A stretch of DNA of 29,610 nucleotides, from contig JBAYIS010000038.1 of assembly GCA_041665525.1 (NCBI GenBank), positions 1-29,610 on the forward strand, in the 5' to 3' direction. Below are positions 14,880 to 22,409 of this stretch, in pieces. The notes under the pieces are model-generated. The model saw only the letters and a list, made by a program, of their open reading frames with translations. It searched no databases and was not told the origin of the DNA. The position numbers and the translations under genes are program-made. How positions within the stretch are numbered: the first letter of the stretch is position 1; every line of letters starts with the position of its first letter. Source of the DNA: UBA8401 sp041665525 (GTDB taxonomy: Bacteria; Bacteroidota; Ignavibacteria; UBA10030; UBA8401).

Positions 14880-16973
14880 TTAAGCGTTCTTGCCTTTTAC
14901 TTTTTCGATGATCTGTTCGGACACCGATTTCGGTGTTTCGTCATAATGATCGAACTGCATAGTATAGAGCGCCCGCCCCTGTGTCATCGACCGAAGCTGA
15001 GTAGCATAGCCAAACATTTCAGACAACGGTACCATTGATTTGATTACCTGTGCATCCTTGCGAGGAGTGATCCCCTCAATTTTACCGCGACGAGAATTCA
15101 AATCACCCATCACGTCTCCGAGATAGTCTTCCGGCGATACAACTTCAACTGCCATGATCGGCTCAAGAATAACAGGGTTCGCTTTTCTAGCACCTTCCTG
15201 GAATGCCATCGAACCGGCAATCTTAAACGCCATTTCAGAAGAATCCACATCATGGTAAGAACCGTCAAACAATTTCACTTTCACATCTTCCACGGGATAG
15301 CCCGCAAGGATTCCATTTTTCAATGCTTCTTGAATACCTGCAGAAACAGGTTTAATGAACTCGCGCGGAATAACACCGCCGACAATTGCATCTTCGAATT
15401 CGTACCCTTTACCCTTTTCGTTCGGTTCCAATTCGATCCACACGTGACCGAACTGACCTTTACCACCGGATTGACGAACAAACTTACCTTCTTGAACGAC
15501 TTTCTTACGAATCGTTTCCTTGTAAGCAACCTGCGGTTTACCGACGTTCGCTTCCACTTTGAACTCGCGCTTCATGCGATCAACAAGAATCTCCAGATGT
15601 AACTCACCCATTCCACCAATAATCGTCTGTCCGGTTTCAACATTCGTCGTAATACGAAATGTCGGATCTTCTTCAGCAAGCTTTGAAAGTGCTTCACCCA
15701 TCTTCTCTTGATCCGCTTTCGTTTTCGGTTCGATTGCCTGATGGATCACAGGTTCCGGGAATATCATTTTTTCGAGAATAATAGATTCATCCTCACCGCA
15801 CAATGTATCTCCCGTGCGAGTATTTTTGAATCCGATCGCAGCTAAAATATCTCCTGCATATCCTTCATCCACATCTTCACGATGGTTTGCATGCATACGC
15901 AGAACACGGCCTATACGTTCTTTTTTATCGCTGACCGAATTATACAGGTATGATCCAGCTTTTACCGTTCCACTATAGACCCGGAAAAACGTCAAGCGAC
16001 CAACATACGGATCGGTCATAATCTTGAATGCCAATGCCGTAAATTTTTCGTTGTCAGAAATTTTCCTTGACACGGTGTCCTTCATATTTGGATGATGACC
16101 CGTGATCGAGCCGCCTTGAATATCTGTCGGAGACGGCAGAAAATTTACAACTGAATCAAGCAGCATCTGCACGCCTTTGTTCTTAAATGACGAACCACAC
16201 AATACGGGCACAATAGTCACTTTCAAACAGGCACGGCGAAGAACGTCGAGCAATTCTTTTTCAGAAATTTCTTTCCCCTCAAGATACTTTTCCAATAAGG
16301 AATCATCCTCATCAGAAACGGCTTCAAGCATTTTTGTGCGGTATTCAGCCGCTTGTGCCTGAAGATCGTGCGGAATTTCGATTTCGTCCCACGTCATACC
16401 ATTAGTATGATCATGAAAAACATGCGCCTTCATTTTCACCAGGTCGATAATACCTTTGAACATGTCTCCCTGACCAACCGGAAGTTGAATAGGAATAGCA
16501 TTTGCGCCAAGGCGTTCTTTCATCATCTGTACGGCGCCAAGAAAATCTGCACCGATCCGATCCATCTTATTTACAAATGCGATACGCGGTACACCGTATT
16601 TATCAGCCTGCCGCCACACGGTTTCCGATTGTGGTTCGACACCGCCTACGGAACAAAATAACGCCACTGCTCCATCAAGAACACGCAACGAGCGTTCAAC
16701 TTCAATTGTAAAGTCAACGTGACCAGGAGTATCAATAATATTTATACGGTGGTCTCTCCAGAAGCAGGTCGTTGCAGCCGATGTAATCGTGATACCGCGT
16801 TCTTTTTCCTGCTCCATCCAGTCCATTGTAGCAGCGCCATCGTGCACTTCTCCGACGCGATGCAATACGCCGGTATAAAATAGAATACGCTCAGTCGTCG
16901 TTGTTTTACCAGCGTCGATGTGCGCCATAATTCCGATATTTCGGGTACGTTCTAATGGATATTTACGAGGCAT
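14880..16973 (-). CDS. fusA: Elongation factor G
   Basis: EF-G (697 aa) is the GTPase that moves tRNAs and mRNA during translocation and, with RRF, splits ribosomes. The G domain shows AHIDAGKTTTTERI (P-loop at residues 17-24), RGITITSAAT (switch I), DTPGHVDF (switch II) and NKMDR. Domains II to V follow, with GGMGELHLEIL in domain III and the domain IV region near VGGVIPREFIKP. The start is the ATG giving MPRKYPLERTRNIGI, which aligns with known EF-G N-termini; an in-frame start 36 bases upstream adds residues unlike the family. It is a single complete copy in the str order, 52 nt before tuf. Confidence 0.96.
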   Translation of the reverse strand: MPRKYPLERTRNIGIMAHIDAGKTTTTERILFYTGVLHRVGEVHDGAATMDWMEQEKERGITITSAATTCFWRDHRINIIDTPGHVDFTIEVERSLRVLDGAVALFCSVGGVEPQSETVWRQADKYGVPRIAFVNKMDRIGADFLGAVQMMKERLGANAIPIQLPVGQGDMFKGIIDLVKMKAHVFHDHTNGMTWDEIEIPHDLQAQAAEYRTKMLEAVSDEDDSLLEKYLEGKEISEKELLDVLRRACLKVTIVPVLCGSSFKNKGVQMLLDSVVNFLPSPTDIQGGSITGHHPNMKDTVSRKISDNEKFTALAFKIMTDPYVGRLTFFRVYSGTVKAGSYLYNSVSDKKERIGRVLRMHANHREDVDEGYAGDILAAIGFKNTRTGDTLCGEDESIILEKMIFPEPVIHQAIEPKTKADQEKMGEALSKLAEEDPTFRITTNVETGQTIIGGMGELHLEILVDRMKREFKVEANVGKPQVAYKETIRKKVVQEGKFVRQSGGKGQFGHVWIELEPNEKGKGYEFEDAIVGGVIPREFIKPVSAGIQEALKNGILAGYPVEDVKVKLFDGSYHDVDSSEMAFKIAGSMAFQEGARKANPVILEPIMAVEVVSPEDYLGDVMGDLNSRRGKIEGITPRKDAQVIKSMVPLSEMFGYATQLRSMTQGRALYTMQFDHYDETPKSVSEQIIEKVKGKNA

Positions 16974-17059
16974 ACTTTTCCTAGAACTATCAAGCGGATA
17001 ACAACCCACCGCTCTCCAGTGAACTTCTTAAAAGATATAAATGTCTTTTGAAATACTTC

Positions 17060-17530
17060 TTACCACTTAAAGTGAGCAAACGCCTTGTTTGCTTCAGCCA
17101 TACGATGTGTGTCTTCTTTTTTCTTCACCGCATTGCCCTCGCCGTTTGCAGCCGCAATGAGTTCTGCAGCCAATTTCAACGACATAGACTTGTCCGAACG
17201 TTCTTGCGAATAGTTGATTAACCAACGAATTGCGAGAGCGGTTCGCCGTTCGGGACGAACTTCTGTAGGAACCTGATAGGTTGCTCCGCCGACTCTCCGA
17301 GCGCGAATTTCGATTACCGGAGAGACGTTATGCACTGCTTTTTTGAAAATTTCGATAGGATTTTGCGATTTCGTACGCTCGCCGATAATTTCGATAGCAT
17401 CATACAGAATAGTCTGAGCGCGATGCTTTTTGCCATCCTTCATAATGTTGTTGATGAAGCGATTGACAAGAATATCCCCAAATTTGGGATCAGCGATGGA
17501 AATACGTTTCGAAGCGTGATTTTTTCTCAT
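17060..17530 (-). CDS. rpsG: 30S ribosomal protein S7
   Basis: S7 (156 aa) nucleates assembly of the 16S rRNA 3' major domain and contacts E-site tRNA. Family landmarks are FINNIMKDGKKHRAQTILYDA (within residues 25-46), the beta-hairpin RARRVGGATYQVPTEVRP (about 76-93) and the C-terminal EDTHRMAEANKAFAHFKW. Length equals that of most bacteria, shorter than the E. coli K-12 form. The ATG lacks an obvious Shine-Dalgarno sequence, which suggests coupling to rpsL 23 nt upstream. In E. coli S7 represses this operon by binding the S12-S7 spacer; the spacer here is much shorter, so that mechanism is not evident. Confidence 0.96.
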   Translation of the reverse strand: MRKNHASKRISIADPKFGDILVNRFINNIMKDGKKHRAQTILYDAIEIIGERTKSQNPIEIFKKAVHNVSPVIEIRARRVGGATYQVPTEVRPERRTALAIRWLINYSQERSDKSMSLKLAAELIAAANGEGNAVKKKEDTHRMAEANKAFAHFKW

Positions 17531-17553
17531 TGGTAAAGGTCAAAAAACTATGA

Positions 17554-17925
17554 TTATTTTGGTCTTTTTGCGCCGTATTTTGAACGGGCTTGTTTACGAT
17601 CTTGAACACCTTGCGTATCGAGCGTTCCGCGGATAATATGGTAACGAACACCAGGTAAATCCTTTACACGGCCGCCGCGGATCATTACAATAGAGTGCTC
17701 TTGTAAATTATGACCTTCACCGGGGATGTAAGCGGTTACCTCAATGTGGTTCGTTAGACGCACACGAGCAACTTTACGAAGTGCTGAGTTCGGTTTCTTC
17801 GGAGTTGTGGTATACACTCTCGTGCATACGCCGCGCTTTTGCGGATTGCCTTCAAGCGCCGGAGACTTGCTTTTAACAGCGAGATTTTCACGACCGAGTC
17901 TTACTAATTGATTAATCGTAGGCAA
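17554..17925 (-). CDS. rpsL: 30S ribosomal protein S12
   Basis: S12 (123 aa) sits at the decoding centre and controls accuracy. The streptomycin-sensitive lysines are present in TTPKKPNSALRK (E. coli K43 region) and in GGRVKDLPGVRYH (K88 region), so no classical resistance change is seen. The aspartate after the second lysine, methylthiolated in many bacteria, is also there. Translation starts at TTG (MPTINQLVRLGREN), with GGAG eight bases upstream and no ATG or GTG close by. It is the first gene after the promoter at 17974-18002 and is 23 nt from rpsG. Confidence 0.96.
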   Translation of the reverse strand: MPTINQLVRLGRENLAVKSKSPALEGNPQKRGVCTRVYTTTPKKPNSALRKVARVRLTNHIEVTAYIPGEGHNLQEHSIVMIRGGRVKDLPGVRYHIIRGTLDTQGVQDRKQARSKYGAKRPK

Positions 17926-17973
17926 ACTACGTACTCCAAAATGTGGTTTTAGTAATGTCTTTTTTAGTCTTTA

Positions 17974-18002
17974 AATATAGGGAAATATTTCTTTTTTGTC
18001 AA
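17974..18002 (-). promoter_or_regulatory. Sigma-70-type promoter for the str operon
   Basis: The minus strand has TTGACA (18002-17997), a 17-base spacer, and TATATT (17979-17974). This matches the housekeeping consensus at 11 of 12 positions with ideal spacing. Transcription would begin near 17967 and give a leader of about 40 nt before the rpsL TTG codon. It lies immediately after the rpoC hairpin, so rpsL-rpsG-fusA-tuf and probably the following ribosomal genes can start independently of rpoBC. It is not the TTTG/TAnnTTTG form typical of Bacteroidia. Confidence 0.75.
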
Positions 18003-18003
18003 T

Positions 18004-18039
18004 CATTCGGGGAAGAAAATTTTATTTCTTCCCCGAATG
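18004..18039 (-). terminator. Strong hairpin after rpoC
   Basis: CATTCGGGGAAGAAA and TTTCTTCCCCGAATG form a perfect 15-bp stem with a 6-nt loop, starting three bases after the rpoC TGA. Downstream, in the direction of transcription, the sequence is ATTGACAAAAAAG, with no T-run. A standard intrinsic terminator is therefore doubtful; the stem may instead protect or process the rpoBC 3' end, or stop polymerase only partly. Its last base is one nucleotide from the -35 box of the next promoter. Confidence 0.55.
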
Positions 18040-18042
18040 TTC

Positions 18043-21000
18043 TCACACAGAAACCTTCGGTTTTTTGCGAGCTTTTTTCACTAGGACAACTTCCTCTTCT
18101 TTCATCTCGTCGGTCGGTTCATCAACAGTCGCAGGTTTCTCGATCACGCGGGTCGGCTTCTGAGAGGTCACAAGGACTTCACGGAATTTTTTTAATCCGG
18201 TACCGGCGGGAATAAGATGTCCCATGATGACGTTCTCTTTCAATCCAAGAAGATGATCTACTTTTCCTTCGATCGCTGCATCTGTCAGAACCTTTGTTGT
18301 TTCCTGGAACGATGCCGCAGAAATAAAACTGTCCGTAGATAACGAAGCCGTGGTGATTCCTAAAAGGATCGGCTCAGAAAGCGCCGGTTCAGCATCACGG
18401 AATTCAATGGTCTTCTTTTCCTTCTTCTTCAACTCAACGTTCATCTCTTTCACTTTTTTCTTTTCGCTGAGCGTGTTGTTTTTCATTTTCGAATCGCCTT
18501 TGTTTTCAACGAAGACAGCGCCTTCGAGACTGCGATTCTCTTCTTCGAATTTCACCTTGTCGATATAATCGCCTTCGAGGAATTTCGTGTCGCCCGGATC
18601 TGTAACGCGAACCTTTTGCATCATCTGACGGACTATGATCTCAATATGTTTATCATTGATCTTCACACCCTGCATTCGGTAGACTTCCTGGATCTCGTTC
18701 ACCAAATATTCCTGTACAGCACTCGTTCCTTTGATGCGGAGGATGTCATGCGGATCGATAGCACCGTCGCAGAGTCGTTCGCCGCTTCGGATGAAATCAT
18801 TTTCCTGAACGAGCACGTGCTTGCCCAGTGCGATCATATAAACTTTGCGTTCTTTGCCGTCATGACTTGTCACGATCACTTCGCGGTTACCTCGTTTCTG
18901 TGCACCAAACGAAACAACGCCGTCGATTTCACTGACGACCGCAGGATCGCCGGGTGAACGTGCTTCAAACAATTCCGTCACACGAGGCAGACCGCCGGTG
19001 ATATCGCGGGTCTTTCCGATATCGCGCGGGATCTTCACTAACACCGTTCCTGCGGCGATCGAATCCTCATTATCCACCAAGATATGCGCTCTGGTCGGGA
19101 TGATGTAGCTTGCGATCTTTTTCCCATTCTTATCTGTTACCATGATGGAGGGACTGAGATTCTTATCGCGGGAATCGATAACAACTTTTTGAATGTGGCC
19201 GGTCTGTTCATCCGGTTCATCGCGATATGTTATATTCTCTTTCAGATCCATATACTTGATCTGTCCCGCATATTCGGAAATAATCGTCGCGTTGTACGGA
19301 TCCCATTCATATAACAGTTGACCCTTCCGTACTGCTGCACCATCGCCAAGCTGAAGTATAGCACCGTATGGTACATCATATTTTGTCAGGACTGCATTGT
19401 CACTGTTGATAACTTGTATTGCACCGCTTCGGCCCAGAGAGAGAATTTTCTCCCCTTCTTCCGTTGTTATTTTGATCGCCTTCACACTATCAAACTTTAC
19501 AAAACCGTCGAACTTCGAGACGATATGAGATTGATTCGCGATTAAGCTTGCCGTACCGCCGGTATGGAATGTACGAAGTGTCAACTGCGTACCCGGTTCA
19601 CCAATGGACTGTGCTGCGATGACGCCAACAGTTTCACCGACTTCAACCAAGTTGCCGGTGGTTAAGTTGCGGCCATAACATTTTGCGCAAACGCCGCGCT
19701 TTGCTTCGCAAGTTAATACTGATCGGATTTCAACCTGTTCAATTGCAGTTTCAGAGATCGCCTGTGCAACATCTTCTTCGATGATTTCACCGGTTTTGAC
19801 AAGGATCTTATTATTCATCGGATCCCGAACATCATGTACCGATACGCGTCCTACAATACGTTCGGACAATGGCTCCTTCACATCTTCCCCTTCTTTCAGG
19901 GCACCTGTTAGCACGCCACGGAAAGTGCCGCAATCGACATCGGAAATGATTGCATCCTGGGCAACGTCCACAAGACGGCGTGTTAAATATCCGGCATCAG
20001 CGGTTTTCAATGCTGTATCGGCCAAACCTTTACGTGCACCGTGCGTGGAGATAAAGTACTCCAGAATGGATAACCCTTCGCGGAAGTTTGCAATGATCGG
20101 ATTTTCAATCAACTCACCGGTTGCACCGGAAAGTGATTTTTGCGGTTTCGCCATCAATCCGCGCATACCGGCTAACTGACGCACCTGTTCTTTCGAACCG
20201 CGGGCACCGGAGTCGATCATCATATAAATAGAATTGAAACCTTCTTTAGAATTCTGAAGTGAATCGAAGAGCCTTTCAGCAACACGGCTTGTAGTTCTGG
20301 TCCAGATATCGATGACCTTATTGTATCGTTCGCCATTGGTGATGAAACCATTCTGATATTGTTTCTCAACAGAATCGACTTCTTTTTGCGCTTTGTTGAT
20401 CAGCTCTTCTTTTTCTTTAGGTATCGCCACATCGGCAATGTTCACGGAAAGACCGCCGCGCATTGCATACGTGAATCCCAGCGTTTTCATATCATCCAGG
20501 AACCGCGCCGTACGCTGATTGCCGCTTTTGCGGAATGCCTGCGCAATAATTTGAACGAGACGCTTCTTGCTTAATAATTCATTGATGAATCCCAACTCTT
20601 CGGGAACGATTTGATTGAAGATGACACGTCCTGTTGTTGTTTCGATCATTTTGTTCTCATACCGTACTTTGATACGAGCATGAAGATCAAGTTTGCTTTC
20701 GTTATATGCTATGATGACTTCTTTGTCGGAATAGAAAAGCGTTCCTTCACCTCTTGCACCGGTACGGGATTTCGTCAAGTAGTAGCAGCCAAGCACCTGG
20801 TCCTGTGTCGGTGTAATGACCGGAGCGCCGGAAGCCGGCGACAGGATGTTATGCGAGGACAACATCAGGATTCGCGCTTCGAGCTGCGCATCGAATGACA
20901 ATGGAATATGAACAGCCATCTGGTCGCCGTCAAAGTCTGCGTTGAAAGCTGTGCACACCATCGGGTGAATTCGAAGTGCTTTACCTTCCACAAGCACCGG

Positions 21001-22347
21001 CTGGAATGCTTGAATACCGAGTCTGTGCAATGTTGGTGCACGGTTCAACAAGATCGGATGTCCGTCGATGATATTCTCAAGAATTTCCCATATCTCCGGA
21101 CCTTTCTTTTCCACCATCTTCTTGGCGCTTTTCACGGTTTTAGAGAATCCGCGTTCGATCAATTTGCGGATAATGAACGGCTTGAATAACTCTACCGCCA
21201 TATCCTTCGGAAGTCCTGCCTGATGAAGTTGCAGTTCCGGTCCCACTACGATAACGGAACGGCCGGAATAGTCAACACGTTTACCGAGCAGGTTTTGACG
21301 GAAGCGTCCCTGCTTTCCTTTCAGCATATCGGAAAGGGATTTCAATGCGCGATTGTTATCGCTGCGGACTGCGTTGTTACGGCGAGAGTTGTCAAACAGT
21401 GAATCTACTGCTTCCTGCAGCATTCGCTTTTCGTTGCGCAGAATAACTTCCGGTGCTTTGATATCAATAAGGCGCTTTAATCGATTATTTCGAATGATCA
21501 CACGGCGGTACAGATCGTTCAAATCGGATGTCGCAAACCGTCCACCTTCGAGAGGTACTAACGGACGTAATTCCGGAGGGATGATCGGAATGACATCGAG
21601 CACCATCCAGTCCGGCTTGTTCGCTGGACCGCCTTCTCGTTCGCGGAATGCTTCAATTACACGGAGGCGTTTTAAATGATCCTGCTTTTTTTGCTGCGAA
21701 GTTTCGACACGCAACTGTGCACGGAGTTCTGCAGACAGTACTTCCACATCGACCCTTTTCAGAAGGTCTTTAATTGCTTCGCCGCCGATTTTCGCAACGA
21801 ACTTCTTCTGATCATCATCTTCCAGTTCCTGATTCTTTTCCGGCAGCGAAGAAAGAATTTCGAAGTATTGATCTTCGGTGATAAGGTCTTTCTGTTGCAA
21901 ACCCGTCGTACCAGGATTGGTCACGACATAGGATTCATAATAGACAATCTTTTCGAGGTCCTTATTGCTGATGCCGAGAATGTAACTGATCTTGCTCGGC
22001 AGTGAACGGAAATACCAAATATGCACAATCGGAACGGCTAACGCGATGTGTCCCATCCGTTCGCGGCGGACACTCTTCTGGGTGACTTCAACGCCGCAGC
22101 GGTCGCAGATGATACCTTTATACCGAATGCGTTTGTATTTACCGCAATAACATTCCCAGTCGCGGGTCGGACCGAAAATGCGTTCACAGAACAAACCGTC
22201 GCGTTCCGGACGGAACGAACGATAGTTAATCGTTTCCGGCTTGGTCACTTCGCCGTATGATCGCGTCAGAATGGCATCGGACGATGCAAGGCTGATGCTG
22301 ATGCGGGAAAATAATTTGGTTGCTTTGCTTTCACTTGAGCGGAACAT
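18043..22347 (-). CDS. rpoC: DNA-directed RNA polymerase subunit beta-prime
   Basis: The catalytic subunit (1434 aa) with sigma-binding and DNA clamp regions. The N-terminal zinc site is C66/C68/C81/C84 (CYCG then CDRC). The active-site loop NADFDGDQMAVHIPL begins at residue 469, with the three magnesium-binding aspartates at D471, D473 and D475. A second zinc site (CEAKRGVCAKC) lies near 880, and GEPGTQLTLRTFHTGG of the trigger-loop region follows near 920. A lysine-rich linker (about residues 1277-1310) precedes the last conserved segment LLGLKENVIMGHLIPAGTG. The tail is acidic, then basic (EMKEEEVVLVKKARKKPKVSV without its first residues is the end). Length matches FCB homologues. Confidence 0.97.
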   Translation of the reverse strand: MFRSSESKATKLFSRISISLASSDAILTRSYGEVTKPETINYRSFRPERDGLFCERIFGPTRDWECYCGKYKRIRYKGIICDRCGVEVTQKSVRRERMGHIALAVPIVHIWYFRSLPSKISYILGISNKDLEKIVYYESYVVTNPGTTGLQQKDLITEDQYFEILSSLPEKNQELEDDDQKKFVAKIGGEAIKDLLKRVDVEVLSAELRAQLRVETSQQKKQDHLKRLRVIEAFREREGGPANKPDWMVLDVIPIIPPELRPLVPLEGGRFATSDLNDLYRRVIIRNNRLKRLIDIKAPEVILRNEKRMLQEAVDSLFDNSRRNNAVRSDNNRALKSLSDMLKGKQGRFRQNLLGKRVDYSGRSVIVVGPELQLHQAGLPKDMAVELFKPFIIRKLIERGFSKTVKSAKKMVEKKGPEIWEILENIIDGHPILLNRAPTLHRLGIQAFQPVLVEGKALRIHPMVCTAFNADFDGDQMAVHIPLSFDAQLEARILMLSSHNILSPASGAPVITPTQDQVLGCYYLTKSRTGARGEGTLFYSDKEVIIAYNESKLDLHARIKVRYENKMIETTTGRVIFNQIVPEELGFINELLSKKRLVQIIAQAFRKSGNQRTARFLDDMKTLGFTYAMRGGLSVNIADVAIPKEKEELINKAQKEVDSVEKQYQNGFITNGERYNKVIDIWTRTTSRVAERLFDSLQNSKEGFNSIYMMIDSGARGSKEQVRQLAGMRGLMAKPQKSLSGATGELIENPIIANFREGLSILEYFISTHGARKGLADTALKTADAGYLTRRLVDVAQDAIISDVDCGTFRGVLTGALKEGEDVKEPLSERIVGRVSVHDVRDPMNNKILVKTGEIIEEDVAQAISETAIEQVEIRSVLTCEAKRGVCAKCYGRNLTTGNLVEVGETVGVIAAQSIGEPGTQLTLRTFHTGGTASLIANQSHIVSKFDGFVKFDSVKAIKITTEEGEKILSLGRSGAIQVINSDNAVLTKYDVPYGAILQLGDGAAVRKGQLLYEWDPYNATIISEYAGQIKYMDLKENITYRDEPDEQTGHIQKVVIDSRDKNLSPSIMVTDKNGKKIASYIIPTRAHILVDNEDSIAAGTVLVKIPRDIGKTRDITGGLPRVTELFEARSPGDPAVVSEIDGVVSFGAQKRGNREVIVTSHDGKERKVYMIALGKHVLVQENDFIRSGERLCDGAIDPHDILRIKGTSAVQEYLVNEIQEVYRMQGVKINDKHIEIIVRQMMQKVRVTDPGDTKFLEGDYIDKVKFEEENRSLEGAVFVENKGDSKMKNNTLSEKKKVKEMNVELKKKEKKTIEFRDAEPALSEPILLGITTASLSTDSFISAASFQETTKVLTDAAIEGKVDHLLGLKENVIMGHLIPAGTGLKKFREVLVTSQKPTRVIEKPATVDEPTDEMKEEEVVLVKKARKKPKVSV

Positions 22348-22373
22348 ATATTCTACTCTCCATTATATGATCG

Positions 22374-22401
22374 TTGATGAACGGAACATTCCGTTCATCA
22401 A
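22374..22401 (-). promoter_or_regulatory. Hairpin in the rpoB-rpoC spacer
   Basis: TTGATGAACGG and CCGTTCATCAA pair perfectly over 11 bp around a 6-nt loop, eight bases downstream of the rpoB stop. There is no T-run after it, so it is unlikely to terminate transcription. The 62-nt spacer also carries the rpoC Shine-Dalgarno sequence (GGAG, ten bases before the ATG). Possible roles are RNA processing or stabilisation of the upstream 3' end. Confidence 0.5.
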
Positions 22402-22409
22402 TACAGTAC

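Noticed and set aside
17030..17049. AT-rich inverted repeat AAAAGA/TCTTTT between rpsG and fusA
   Set aside because: Only six A-T-rich pairs, expected by chance in an AT-rich spacer, and no T-run follows.
17554..17925. Streptomycin-resistance change in S12
   Set aside because: Both key lysines (in TTPKKPNSALRK and GGRVKDLPG) are the sensitive form.
18004..18039. Terminator for a plus-strand transcript
   Set aside because: No T-run follows the stem on the plus strand (it continues TTCTCACAC) and no plus-strand gene precedes it.
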